From assembly GCA_026391195.1 (NCBI GenBank), contig JAPLEI010000092.1:1-37605 (forward strand): DNA of 37,605 nt, read 5' to 3'. The notes beneath the pieces were generated by a model. The model was given only the letters and a program-made list of their open reading frames with translations. It ran no database searches and was not told the DNA's origin. Positions 18,112 to 27,343 of this stretch are shown in pieces; within the stretch, counting starts at the first letter, position 1; each line of letters opens with the position of its first letter. Source of the DNA: Bacteroidota bacterium. GTDB taxonomy: Bacteria > Bacteroidota > Bacteroidia > Chitinophagales > Chitinophagaceae. The position numbers were made by a program, and so were the translations under genes.

Positions 18112-19248
18112 ATGGCAGGTATTTATTTTCATATCCCGTTTTGTAAAAAAGCCTGTCACTACTGTGATTTCCATTTTTCCACCTCCCTACTCCAACTAGA
18201 TCCTTTATTGCATGCGCTGGAAAACGAGATAGCCCTTCGCAAAAACTATTTGTTGGAACCCATTGAAACCATTTATCTGGGGGGCGGCACTCCCTCTCTG
18301 ATTCCTCCAGCATCCATCAAAAATTTGCTGGAATTTGTACATGCCAGTTTCTCTGTTTCCGCTAATGCCGAAATTACCTTAGAAGCCAACCCAGATGATA
18401 TTACTGCCGAACAAGTAACCGCTTGGAAAAAGGCAGGCATCAACCGAATGAGCGTGGGTGTTCAATCCTTTCATCCTCATTTACTCCAATGGATGAACCG
18501 GGCACACGATGCCAATCAATCTGTGGAAGCAATTACCTTATTACAAAAAGGAGGCTTCGAAAATATCAGTCTAGATTTAATTTATGGATGCCCCAACCAA
18601 TCCGACGAAAGCTGGGAAAAAGATGTGCGGGAAACATTGGCGCTGGGGGTTCCGCATATATCCTGTTATGCCTTAACCAGTGAACCCAATACCGCACTCT
18701 GGCACATGATTAAAAAGGGGGATACACCCCAAATTCAGTCCGAACAACAGGCCCGTCAATTTATCCTGCTAATGGAGTGGATGCAGGCAGCCGGATATGA
18801 GCACTACGAAATCTCCAATTTCTCACTTCCCCATCAACGAAGTCGGCATAACAGCGCCTATTGGAAAGGGGTTCCCTATCTGGGTATTGGCCCTTCCGCC
18901 CATTCATTTAATGGCATAGAAAGGGAATGGAATATCAGTAACAATGCTGGCTATATTGCAAGTATCGGCAATGGGATACTTCCCAACACGAAAGAAATAC
19001 TAACTACCACCCAGCAGGTAAATGAATATATAATGACCTCCCTAAGAACGATGGAAGGTATTTCAATGGTGCAGATAGCGGATCGCTTTGGTAAGGCAAT
19101 GCCGGAGCAAATTATGCAAGATGCACAGTCATGGATTCGGGAAGGCCTATTACAATTGATGAATCAACAACTTATACTAACGCGTGCAGGAAAACTACTG
19201 GCAGACGGGATTGCGGCAGATTTATTTCGGGAAGAACCGGAGCTATAA
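18112..19248 (+). CDS. hemW: Radical SAM heme chaperone HemW (HemN-like)
   Basis: A heme-binding radical SAM protein related to coproporphyrinogen III dehydrogenase that inserts heme into target enzymes. The protein is 378 residues. The [4Fe-4S]/SAM motif CxxxCxxC is at C11, C15 and C18 in FHIPFCKKACHYCDFHFST. Other markers are IETIYLGGGTPSLIPPASI, EITLEANPDDITAEQVTAWK, GINRMSVGVQSFHPHLLQWM and GFENISLDLIYGCPNQSDES, then HYEISNFSLPHQRSRHNSAY and the C-terminal HemN domain (TSLRTMEGISMVQIADRFG). Initiation just at the second-site CxxxCxxC-F (CDF) rather than the longer HemN N-terminus fits HemW. It diverges from the DUF4271 gene and converges on gpsA, with stops 4 bp apart. Confidence 0.95.
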   Translation: MAGIYFHIPFCKKACHYCDFHFSTSLLQLDPLLHALENEIALRKNYLLEPIETIYLGGGTPSLIPPASIKNLLEFVHASFSVSANAEITLEANPDDITAEQVTAWKKAGINRMSVGVQSFHPHLLQWMNRAHDANQSVEAITLLQKGGFENISLDLIYGCPNQSDESWEKDVRETLALGVPHISCYALTSEPNTALWHMIKKGDTPQIQSEQQARQFILLMEWMQAAGYEHYEISNFSLPHQRSRHNSAYWKGVPYLGIGPSAHSFNGIEREWNISNNAGYIASIGNGILPNTKEILTTTQQVNEYIMTSLRTMEGISMVQIADRFGKAMPEQIMQDAQSWIREGLLQLMNQQLILTRAGKLLADGIAADLFREEPEL

Positions 19249-19252
19249 AATT

Positions 19253-20260
19253 CTAAACCAACCGGCTTTCCAGGGAATGAATGCCGTTTGCTGCCGGTAA
19301 TTGATTCCAAAGTATTTCATATATCGTTTTGGCAATGGGCATATCACATCCTAACTTTTGGTTGAGGGAATGAATACATCGGGCAGCATAATATCCCTCG
19401 GCCACCATATTCAGTTCCAGCCTTGCGGCAGTTACGGAGTAGCCCTTCCCAATCATATTTCCGAAAGTGCGGTTTCGGCTGTGCAAAGAATAACAGGTTA
19501 CCAGTAAATCTCCCAAATAAACAGACCCTGCATAATCGGAGAGGGTATCATTCAGTGCATCACCTCTTTTATCAATCGCCCCTAAAAACTGAACTACTTC
19601 CTTAGCAGCGTTGGAAATAAATACACTCAAAAAATTATCGCCATACTCTAACCCATGCACAATACCTGCACCGAGGGCATAAATATTTTTTAATACTGCG
19701 GCATATTGCACCCCCCAGATATCCATATTGATGTGGGTGAACACATACTCATTGTTGAAAATAGCTGCCAGCGGTTCTATCGCTGTTTTGTCTGTTCCAG
19801 ATAAAGTGAGATAAGATAATTTTTCTGCCGCTACTTCCTCGGCATGGCAGGGACCTAACAAAGTAAAATATTGCGACAAGGAAAACGAAAATGATCGCTC
19901 AAGGTATTGATTCAGCAATTCGTTCTCTTCAGGTAAGATGCCTTTTACGGCTGAAATGATTTTTTTATCCCGAAAAACATCAACCGGAAGTTCCCCCAAC
20001 AAACTATGAATAAATGCAGCCGGCACTGCCAGCACGATACAATCAGTGGATGCGATTAACTCGGGTAAGCTGTTATAAAAATGAATTTGTGATAAATCGA
20101 AATAAACGGAGGATAGATAATGGGGGTTGTGCCTTCTTTTTTGGAAGTATTGGATGGTTTGCTCATTTCTAATCCACCAATGAACCGGATGCCCGTTGTC
20201 AGTTACTATTTTTGCCAGTGCGGTTGCCCAGCTTCCACTTCCTATGATTCCAATTCGCAT
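19253..20260 (-). CDS. gpsA: Glycerol-3-phosphate dehydrogenase [NAD(P)+]
   Basis: It reduces dihydroxyacetone phosphate to sn-glycerol-3-phosphate for phospholipid synthesis and is cytosolic. The protein is 335 residues. The Rossmann nucleotide-binding motif is at the start: MRIGIIGSGSWATALAKIVT (G7, G9). Further family motifs are CIVLAVPAAFIHSLLGELP, KKIISAVKGILPEENELLNQ, YFTLLGPCHAEEVAAEKLSY, AAVLKNIYALGAGIVHGLEY with the catalytic Lys in LKN, LSDYAGSVYLGDLLVTCYS, HSRNRTFGNMIGKGYSV and MVAEGYYAARCIHSL. It is 45 bp downstream of the efflux adaptor gene on the same strand and could be read through from it, but there is no functional link. Confidence 0.96.
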   Translation of the reverse strand: MRIGIIGSGSWATALAKIVTDNGHPVHWWIRNEQTIQYFQKRRHNPHYLSSVYFDLSQIHFYNSLPELIASTDCIVLAVPAAFIHSLLGELPVDVFRDKKIISAVKGILPEENELLNQYLERSFSFSLSQYFTLLGPCHAEEVAAEKLSYLTLSGTDKTAIEPLAAIFNNEYVFTHINMDIWGVQYAAVLKNIYALGAGIVHGLEYGDNFLSVFISNAAKEVVQFLGAIDKRGDALNDTLSDYAGSVYLGDLLVTCYSLHSRNRTFGNMIGKGYSVTAARLELNMVAEGYYAARCIHSLNQKLGCDMPIAKTIYEILWNQLPAANGIHSLESRLV

Positions 20261-20305
20261 GCTGCCTGAATAATTTAGGCAAACATACGAATTGAATCAA
20301 AAAGG

Positions 20306-21613
20306 TTAGTTCGATTTCTTTTCTTCAAACAGTTGTTCCTTAGGCACCACTTTAACCAGCGTGCTGTCTTTCAGGGTTTTACTTACTGTAGAGTAAGGAC
20401 CAGTAATCACCTGATCACCTGCTTTAATACCACCAAGCACTTCAATATAATTTAAATCTTGTACGGCTGTTTTTACTTTCACCTGCTTCACCCGCTGATT
20501 AGGTTGCAATAAGAATACCACCAGGTCCATGTCATCATCCTGTGCAGATTTTTTTTCTGTATTGGTACCATCCATAGCTGCTTTGTCTTTGCTATTCTGT
20601 TTTGCACTGGCATTTTTATCGCGCGGGGTAACAGCATTCAGCGGAACGGATAATACATTAGCACGGGTTTGTGTTTGAATATCGGCACTGGCATTCATTC
20701 CCGGACGGAATGGAAATCCATGGGTTGATTTGGTTAAGTCCAGATAACTTACCGGTAACAAACGGATATGAACTTTGTAACTGGTAACTTCTGTGCTGGC
20801 TCCTCCGGTTAAAGAGTTGCCGCTGGGATTTGCTATCTTATATACCAAGCCTTTAAATTTACGATTCGAGTACGCATCTACTTCTACCACTGCCGTATCT
20901 CCTAGTTTCACTTTAGGAATATCATTTTCACCCACATCTACCCGAACTTCTATACTGCGCATATCGGCTACGCGCATCATTTCGGTACCAATATTAAAGC
21001 TGTTACCGGCAACCCGCTCTCCTTTTTTCACATTCATCAAACTAATGATGCCACTCATAGGAGCAGTAATCACTGTTCTAGAAATATCCTTATCGGCCCG
21101 CTGTAATTGAGCAAGTGAACTTTGAATAGAGGCTTCGCTGCTCTTCAATCCTTCGCGTGCTGCATTGTAATTGGCTTGGGAGGTAAGAAAATTTTGCTCC
21201 GCCTGCTCAAATTCTGATCTTGAAATAACCTTATCGGCAAGTAATTTTTTCTGACGATCGTAAATCACTTTTAAATTATCTACCTGTGCTTTCAATCCGG
21301 CAATACTAGCCTGAGAGTTGGCTAACTGGGCTTTGGTTTGATTTACCCCCGCCATTACCTGATCACGCTGACTCATATAGATATCAGCATAAATGCGGGC
21401 TAGCACCTGGCCTTTGATTACACTGTCGCCTTCATTTACATTCAGCTCAACAATTTCTCCGCTAACATCCGGACTTACTTTCACTTCAATTTCTGGATAT
21501 ACTTTACCACTGGCATTCACTGTTTCAATGATGGTTCTCAGCTCAGCTTTTTCAGCGGTAACCTTAATGCCCTCTTCTTTTCCAATGATGCCTTTTTTCT
21601 TCAGCATCACCAA
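20306..21613 (-). CDS. HlyD/MacA-type efflux periplasmic adaptor
   Basis: A membrane-fusion adaptor protein that bridges an inner-membrane pump and a TolC-type channel. The visible part shows ASGKVYPEIEVKVSPDVSGE and IVELNVNEGDSVIKGQVLAR (lipoyl half), a coiled-coil hairpin (NQTKAQLANSQASIAGLKAQ to SSLAQLQRADKDI), the second lipoyl half TVITAPMSGIISLMNVKKGE and barrel/membrane-proximal segments ending in GPYSTVSKTLKDSTLVKVV. The listed TTG start at 21613 (ATG at 21607) cuts into a hydrophobic stretch. The same frame stays open upstream to 21670 and encodes VRLIWIIVTLIVVVIALVML, a normal N-terminal anchor, but has no ATG, GTG or TTG there. The true start is probably non-standard (CTG 21667 or ATC/ATT). 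The upstream tolC-like gene ends in the same frame with TAG-TAA. Confidence 0.88.
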   Translation of the reverse strand: MVMLKKKGIIGKEEGIKVTAEKAELRTIIETVNASGKVYPEIEVKVSPDVSGEIVELNVNEGDSVIKGQVLARIYADIYMSQRDQVMAGVNQTKAQLANSQASIAGLKAQVDNLKVIYDRQKKLLADKVISRSEFEQAEQNFLTSQANYNAAREGLKSSEASIQSSLAQLQRADKDISRTVITAPMSGIISLMNVKKGERVAGNSFNIGTEMMRVADMRSIEVRVDVGENDIPKVKLGDTAVVEVDAYSNRKFKGLVYKIANPSGNSLTGGASTEVTSYKVHIRLLPVSYLDLTKSTHGFPFRPGMNASADIQTQTRANVLSVPLNAVTPRDKNASAKQNSKDKAAMDGTNTEKKSAQDDDMDLVVFLLQPNQRVKQVKVKTAVQDLNYIEVLGGIKAGDQVITGPYSTVSKTLKDSTLVKVVPKEQLFEEKKSN

Positions 21614-21673
21614 CGCAATTACAACTACAATTAGGGTTACAATTATCCAGATTAATCGAACGTGCAGGGGTTA

Positions 21674-23134
21674 CTATAATTTGATTCCTTTTCCTTTATA
21701 AAACTCTAATAATTTCATTTTAAACACGTAATCGAACTGATTCGTGAGCAATTGTAATTTGGCTCGTAATAAGTTGTTCTGGTTGGTTATTAAATCTAAC
21801 GAACCCAACAATCCAATATCATATCTTTTCACAGAGAAATCGTACGCTTTCTGAGCCGTTTCTACGCTTTTTTTACTGGCATTGTACCGTTGCAATGAGG
21901 TTACTGCATTGGTATAGGCCAGGTAGATATCCTGCTTTAATTTAATGTCGGCGGATTCTTTTTGCAACTCTGCCGATTTTACATTTAACTGCGACTGTTT
22001 TACAGATGTGCGTGCCTGGTGGTTGGCAAAAATGGGTATGCTCAAATTGAAGCCGAGATTTTGACCCAGGTTATTATCTAATTGAGACCCCCATCCATTC
22101 CAGAGTTGACCAAATGAGCGGCTCGACTGGATTGGCTTATAAATGGGATTTTGAACATAATAATTATTCGAGCCAATAGCAACAATCGGTTCTAATCCGG
22201 ATACGGGATTATAGCCGCCAAAGCTGGCGCCGCTGATATACTTTACGGAATTAGAAAAGTTAGTGCTCAGGTTACCACCTACAGTTAAGGTAGGATAGGC
22301 CTGGGCTTTGGCTACCAGCACATTTTTTTCTGCCGCTTTAATCCGCAGGGCATTTACTTTTTGCAAGGGCTGAGATTCGAGACCTTGTTGGTATACCAGT
22401 TCGGGTTGCAATTCTGCAAATGATTCGAGGGGGATTTTATCTACAGAAGGCGTAATTATGTTGAAGGGGGTTCCAGGATCGAGGTTGAGTACTCCCTTCA
22501 TGTTGAGCAAATTTTGTTGCTCCGTAGCCACCGCCGAGAAGTAATTACTGCTGTCGGAAGCCAGTTGCGCTTCAACTTCTGCCAGGCTTAATTCGGGTAA
22601 TACGCCGGCTTCTACTCGCTTGCTAGTGATATCTTGCTGAGATAAACTTTGGCTAATCTGAACCTTTGTGATACTTATTTGCTCCCGTGCTGCCAAAATT
22701 TGCAGGTAGTAGGTAGCAACGGTAAAGGAAATATCGTAGGAGGTTCTTGCCACATCCTGTAATGCAGCTTTGGCATTAAAAATGGCAGCTTGCTCGGTGT
22801 TTTTCAGTCGGCCGAAATTATATACCTGCATACCTACATTCAAACCAAAATTCTGATATAAGAACTGGGTAGTGGCAAATGAGTTGGTAGTAGGATCGAT
22901 AGAACGACCGAATCGCATACCGGTTCCGGAATTGGCCGAAACATTCGGTAAAATGTTATACTTCGCCTGATCGGCTTGTAACTGGGCTATGCGGGCATTG
23001 ATATCGGCTTGTTTAACCGAGATATTGTGCTCAACGGCATAGTCAATACATTGTTTCAAATCCCATACTTGAGGGGTTTGGGCCTTCCCTAAAAAAGGGG
23101 CGAAGAGGCAGCCAAGGATGAATAAATGCTTCAT
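21674..23134 (-). CDS. TolC family outer-membrane factor
   Basis: An outer-membrane channel with a periplasmic tunnel for type I secretion or drug efflux. I chose ATG 23134, which opens a signal peptide (MKHLFILGCLFAPFLGKAQT) and gives 486 residues; the longer frame upstream is in the gap before the permease and has no protein-like character. Two repeated outer-membrane-efflux domains are visible: VWDLKQCIDYAVEHNISVKQ, QADQAKYNILPNVSANSGTG and GVLPELSLAEVEAQLASDSS in the first half, and AAEKNVLVAKAQAYPTLTVG, ELQKESADIKLKQDIYLAY and YDIGLLGSLDLITNQNNLLR in the second. It is immediately upstream of an HlyD/MacA-type adaptor. No pump gene follows in this window. Confidence 0.93.
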   Translation of the reverse strand: MKHLFILGCLFAPFLGKAQTPQVWDLKQCIDYAVEHNISVKQADINARIAQLQADQAKYNILPNVSANSGTGMRFGRSIDPTTNSFATTQFLYQNFGLNVGMQVYNFGRLKNTEQAAIFNAKAALQDVARTSYDISFTVATYYLQILAAREQISITKVQISQSLSQQDITSKRVEAGVLPELSLAEVEAQLASDSSNYFSAVATEQQNLLNMKGVLNLDPGTPFNIITPSVDKIPLESFAELQPELVYQQGLESQPLQKVNALRIKAAEKNVLVAKAQAYPTLTVGGNLSTNFSNSVKYISGASFGGYNPVSGLEPIVAIGSNNYYVQNPIYKPIQSSRSFGQLWNGWGSQLDNNLGQNLGFNLSIPIFANHQARTSVKQSQLNVKSAELQKESADIKLKQDIYLAYTNAVTSLQRYNASKKSVETAQKAYDFSVKRYDIGLLGSLDLITNQNNLLRAKLQLLTNQFDYVFKMKLLEFYKGKGIKL

Positions 23135-23262
23135 GACTGCAAATTTAGCCGAATGAATGCCTTTGGAAGTAAAAACTTCTATCAACGGAAACAATAGCCA
23201 TACAATGGTATCATTTCTGTTATGAAAGGTTTTCCGGATGGGATAACCGGTAACGGGGGAAA

Positions 23263-24609
23263 TTAGGCTTCTGGCGCTTTGCGCAATGACCGAGTAATAA
23301 AAAACAAGCCAATAAAAGCAGCCAGCACGCCCAAACCTATCAGGGCAGTTACCGGAGTTTGCATAAAAATACTTACCCCCACAAAGCAATAAGCCGCCAT
23401 AAATAACAGGGGGAGAAGTGGAAATAATTTCATCTTAAAAATGCCAGTGCCATCCAGATGGGCAGTTCGCTTTCGCAGAATAAATATGGTTGCACTGGAA
23501 GCTACCATCCCAAAACAATCGAGAAACATGGTGAAGTTGAGTATTTTTTCAAAGGTTTGGGCAAAAAATAGGATCACGATGCAAATCCCGGCAAAAACAG
23601 TTAGTGAAGCTACCAGCACATCATTTTTATCAGATTTTTTGGCAAACAGGGCAGGCAAAACACCTTCTTCGCTCATGGCAAACATTACACGGGGATTACT
23701 CATCAATAAAGCATTCACATAAGCCAGTACCCCAAAGAATAAGAAAAACGAGAAAATATCTGCTCCAGACTTACCAAAGGTTTTCATCATCAGCACATAG
23801 GCAATTTCTTTTTCTCCCTTCATTTGGTCAAAGCCTACAATTTGATAATAACTAAAATTGGCCAAAAGATATAAGGCAATAATTATGGCGATGCCGATAA
23901 ATATCCCCTTGGGAATATTCTGTGCGGGCTTTTTTACTTCACTGCCAAAATTGATGGTTTGCTGATAGCCTCCATAAGTAAAACAAACCGCTATCAGACT
24001 GGCCCCTAAACTTTTTATCCAGGGCATCCAACCCGAAGCAGCTTCAGTGGTAGCCGATGCGGTTACAGCCGGTATGGCAGCTCCCTGATGAGGGAATAAA
24101 AGCGCCAGTATCAATACCCCAATCATACTAATCTTAATAATCATCAAGATATTCTGCGCCCGCGAACTCATAGACAAACCCCGCAAATTGATAAAATAAA
24201 ACAGGATAATGGCTGCACAACTGATTAAGGCCTTATCAATATCCGTCCAGGCAATGCCGGGGAATAATTTAGTGATATATCCACTCCCAATCAATGCTAC
24301 TCCGCTAAGGCTGGCCGCATTGCTGATTAATATGATACAGTTGATAGCAAATGCAATACTGGGATGATAGGCATACGAAAATATTTTATAGTATCCGCCG
24401 GTAACCGGATACCGACTACCAATTTCCGCATAGGTGAGTGCGCCGCATAAAGCAATGAGTCCACCCAAAATCCAGGCAGCAAAATATACCGAGGGAGTAA
24501 TGGCAAAACTGGCGCTGGTAGCAGCCGAACGGAATATACCCATGCCAATCACCAACCCCACCACAATCATGGTGAAACTAAATAAATTCAATTGTTGTTT
24601 TGCTGCCAT
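23263..24609 (-). CDS. APC-family amino-acid permease
   Basis: An inner-membrane secondary transporter of the amino acid-polyamine-organocation superfamily. The protein is 448 residues with about 12 transmembrane helices. The N-terminal FTMIVVGLVIGMGIFRSAAT is the conserved first helix with its unwound Gly-rich substrate-binding segment. Next come WILGGLIALCGALTYAEIGS, RYPVTGGYYKIFSYAYHPS, GASLIAVCFTYGGYQQTINF and GSEVKKPAQNIPKGIFIGIA, all typical of APC/LAT-like transporters. The C-terminus lacks an obvious regulatory domain. The substrate is not predictable from sequence. It is upstream of the TolC-like gene on the same strand (128-bp gap) and diverges from marC across 140 bp. Confidence 0.93.
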   Translation of the reverse strand: MAAKQQLNLFSFTMIVVGLVIGMGIFRSAATSASFAITPSVYFAAWILGGLIALCGALTYAEIGSRYPVTGGYYKIFSYAYHPSIAFAINCIILISNAASLSGVALIGSGYITKLFPGIAWTDIDKALISCAAIILFYFINLRGLSMSSRAQNILMIIKISMIGVLILALLFPHQGAAIPAVTASATTEAASGWMPWIKSLGASLIAVCFTYGGYQQTINFGSEVKKPAQNIPKGIFIGIAIIIALYLLANFSYYQIVGFDQMKGEKEIAYVLMMKTFGKSGADIFSFFLFFGVLAYVNALLMSNPRVMFAMSEEGVLPALFAKKSDKNDVLVASLTVFAGICIVILFFAQTFEKILNFTMFLDCFGMVASSATIFILRKRTAHLDGTGIFKMKLFPLLPLLFMAAYCFVGVSIFMQTPVTALIGLGVLAAFIGLFFITRSLRKAPEA

Positions 24610-24749
24610 TGTAAAAAAGTGTGGGTTAAATATAAGACACTTATCTGAAACCCTTCCTATCCCCTTAAAGTATCGTGCAATTCGGGGTTAATTGGGAAGC
24701 CATTGAAATATTGCTACCTTCATATACCCAATAAATCCCCCAACGGATT

Positions 24750-25328
24750 ATGAATATATCTATCAATGAATTGATTACGGTAAGCTTCACCTTATTTGCA
24801 GTAATAGATATTGTAGGATCGGTTCCGTTATTGATTTCGCTGAAAGAAAAAATGGGAGGCATCCGATCTTTTCAGGCTACGTTGATTTCCGGCGCCCTGA
24901 TGATTTTGTTTTTATATGCAGGCGAACCTTTTTTGCGCATTTTGGGGCTGGATATCCATTCATTTGCAGTTGGCGGATCTGTGGTTATATTTTTATTGGG
25001 ATTAGAAATGGTATTGGGCCACGAAATATTTAAAGGAGATCAGGATGCCAAATCTGGTTCGCTGGTACCCATTGCATTCCCCATCATTGCCGGAAGCGGA
25101 ACCCTTACTACCATCATGTCGCTGAAAGCCAACTTTAATGAGATCTATATCCTATCCGGCATTTTGATTAACCTGGTTGTGGTATATATAGTGCTTACTT
25201 CGCTTAAATTTATTGAACGGGTATTAGGACCCGCCGGGTTGATGGCGGTTCGTAAATTTTTTGGCGTAATTCTGCTGGCAATAGCCGTTAAACTATTCAG
25301 CAGCAATATTGCCAAATTCGGAAAATAA
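24750..25328 (+). CDS. MarC family integral membrane protein
   Basis: A 192-residue member of the MarC (UPF0056) family, with about six transmembrane helices and no confirmed substrate. Family markers are TLFAVIDIVGSVPLLISLKE, LRILGLDIHSFAVGGSVVIF, LLGLEMVLG and SLVPIAFPIIAGSGTLTTIM. The C-terminal helices run VRKFFGVILLAIAVKLFSS. E. coli MarC was once thought to confer antibiotic resistance, but this was not upheld, so no resistance role should be inferred. It diverges from the APC permease and its stop lies 4 bp from the convergent esterase stop. Confidence 0.93.
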   Translation: MNISINELITVSFTLFAVIDIVGSVPLLISLKEKMGGIRSFQATLISGALMILFLYAGEPFLRILGLDIHSFAVGGSVVIFLLGLEMVLGHEIFKGDQDAKSGSLVPIAFPIIAGSGTLTTIMSLKANFNEIYILSGILINLVVVYIVLTSLKFIERVLGPAGLMAVRKFFGVILLAIAVKLFSSNIAKFGK

Positions 25329-25332
25329 TGAT

Positions 25333-27285
25333 TTAGGGTTTCTTTACCCAATCGTCTGTTCGAAAAGGGGAAGCCGGAAGCCCTTCTTTATTGTATAAAT
25401 TACAACCTTTCGGATTATTGGCCCAAGCATACCTTACCGCTTCAGGTTCCGTTACCTGATCGCTTGTTACCAGCACTTTATTTTTGCCTATAATTTTGGC
25501 GCTAGCCCAAACAAATTTGTGGTCGGCCCCTGCAATGGCAAATTGCTGTAGTGGCTGATCTCCCATGGCCATCAATCCCGATCCAACGTGTTGAAAGGTT
25601 AATTCCATTCCATTTCCCTTTTTTACATATGACAGTAATTCCGGACCGGAGTAAACCAATTTTTTGTCGTTATAAGCTAATGTTCTTGCTGCCAGTGATA
25701 GACGTTCTCCTACTTCTTTTTTATTCAGTGGATGCACGTCGTAGGTTTCTCCTATATCAATGGTTACAGCCAAGCCTACATTGGGTAAATCTTTTGTTAC
25801 TTGCTGTTGTGCCTCGCGAAGATTCGCCCAGCCACTTTCTCCTGGCTCTTTTACTATTTCCATATAATTGGCCAGTTGCACAATTAGAAAAGGAAAATCT
25901 CCCTGTTGCCACCGCCCGCGCCAATCCTTGATAAGGGCCGTCAATAATTGCCGGTAATCACCCGCCCTTCCCCCATTAGATTCGCCCTGATACCAGGCCG
26001 CGCCTTTGATGGTGTAAGGAATTAAGGGATGTATCATGGCATTATACAAGGTAATGGGCTGTGTAGACATTTTAATAAAACTAGCAACGGGTAAGGGTGC
26101 TATTTGATTGCCCACAGAATATTCCCAGTTTCCGGCCAAACTTAGCTCACTATCTTTCCAGAGCAACCGATATTTTTTTTCAGCAATAAATCCCCCATTT
26201 CCATCGGTATCAACAATACGAACCGTAATTGTGTTGTTACCTTCCTTTAAAATACCTGCGGGCACTTTATATTTTCTGGCTACATAGCGGTTGGTACTAA
26301 ACCCTACCAATACACCGTTTATGTAGGTAGAATCGGCATCATCTATCATACCCAATTCTAACCAAACTTCGGCACTTGCCTGTTGCGCAGTGAGTGTAAT
26401 TTTCTTTTTACACCATACTACGCCATCAACATCTTTTAATCCATATTTTTCCCAAAAACCCGGAACCTGCATGTTACCTATATTAATAGCAGGAAAGTCG
26501 TTCTGTTTCCAATTATTTTTCGGCAGTATTCCCTTATCGCCTTCCTTTGCATCTATTTGCCATTGATTGGTTACGGTTCGTTCCCGATTGATGGCCTCTT
26601 TCATATTTAATGAATCCTGATAAAAATGATAGCGATTGAGATACCCCGAAAAATCACGTAAGCCCTCTTCACTAATCCAAGATTCAGCAGGGGTGCCGCC
26701 CCAGGTACTCTTGATAACTGCCATGGGCACTTTGTATTTTTCGTACAAGGCCTTTACCATAAAATAGGCAACTGCAGAAAAACTGCCGATATTGGCAGGA
26801 TTAGCCACCCGCCATTTTCCATTCAGCTCTTGGTTGGGATGCATAGCAAATTGCAGCGTTACCTGAAATTCCCGAATCATGGGATTGTTAGAAGCGGCAA
26901 TTTCATTCGGATATTTTTCAGTCAACTTACCCATGATAAATTCCATATTCGACTGTCCAGAGCAAAGCCACACATCTCCCATTAAAATTTCACGAATGGT
27001 TTTAGTTTCCTTACCTGCCTGAATGGTTAGCGTATGCGGGCCTCCCGCAGGGGTTGCTGGTAATTGCAACTGCCAACGTTGTTGTGCATCTGTCATAGCC
27101 TTATATTCTTTCCCCTTAAAGCTAACCGTTACCGGTCCCTCTCCATTCCACCAGCCCCAAATATTCACGGGCTTGTCTCGCTGTAAAATCATGCTGTCAC
27201 TCACCATTGCAGGCAAACGAAGCTGTGCCTTTCCGGCAAAAGACATCAACAAAGTGAAAAACAATAAACAACCATATTTAGTCAT
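25333..27285 (-). CDS. Sialate O-acetylesterase-like SGNH hydrolase
   Basis: A 650-residue secreted esterase that removes acetyl groups from sialic acids or related acetylated glycans. Signal peptide: MTKYGCLLFFTLLMSFAGKA. A beta-sandwich N-terminal domain (LRLPAMVSDSMILQRDKPVN, IWGWWNGEGPVTVSFKGKEY) precedes the SGNH catalytic core. The nucleophile motif is GDVWLCSGQSNMEF with Ser112, and later blocks are STWGGTPAESWISEEG, AAWYQGESNGGRAGDYRQLL and the Asp-His block TYDVHPLNKKEVGERLSLAA. An inserted carbohydrate-binding-like beta domain (residues about 270-380, containing DADSTYINGVLVGFSTNRYV) is usual for this family. It is 58 bp downstream of the symporter gene. I do not see neuraminidase or sialic acid catabolism genes nearby, so the substrate may be another acetylated sugar. 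Confidence 0.92.
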   Translation of the reverse strand: MTKYGCLLFFTLLMSFAGKAQLRLPAMVSDSMILQRDKPVNIWGWWNGEGPVTVSFKGKEYKAMTDAQQRWQLQLPATPAGGPHTLTIQAGKETKTIREILMGDVWLCSGQSNMEFIMGKLTEKYPNEIAASNNPMIREFQVTLQFAMHPNQELNGKWRVANPANIGSFSAVAYFMVKALYEKYKVPMAVIKSTWGGTPAESWISEEGLRDFSGYLNRYHFYQDSLNMKEAINRERTVTNQWQIDAKEGDKGILPKNNWKQNDFPAINIGNMQVPGFWEKYGLKDVDGVVWCKKKITLTAQQASAEVWLELGMIDDADSTYINGVLVGFSTNRYVARKYKVPAGILKEGNNTITVRIVDTDGNGGFIAEKKYRLLWKDSELSLAGNWEYSVGNQIAPLPVASFIKMSTQPITLYNAMIHPLIPYTIKGAAWYQGESNGGRAGDYRQLLTALIKDWRGRWQQGDFPFLIVQLANYMEIVKEPGESGWANLREAQQQVTKDLPNVGLAVTIDIGETYDVHPLNKKEVGERLSLAARTLAYNDKKLVYSGPELLSYVKKGNGMELTFQHVGSGLMAMGDQPLQQFAIAGADHKFVWASAKIIGKNKVLVTSDQVTEPEAVRYAWANNPKGCNLYNKEGLPASPFRTDDWVKKP

Positions 27286-27343
27286 GTCGGTATTTTAAAG
27301 TGTTCAGTTGTCAAGATACGTTTTTAGCATAAAACAGCCCCTC

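Noticed and set aside
23135..23389. 85-residue N-terminal extension of the TolC-like protein
   Set aside because: It reads into the permease gene and the gap. The ATG at 23134 opens a clean signal peptide, so the extension is not coding.
24750..25328. MarC as an antibiotic resistance gene
   Set aside because: The family name suggests resistance, but the role was not upheld experimentally. Nothing in the sequence supports it.
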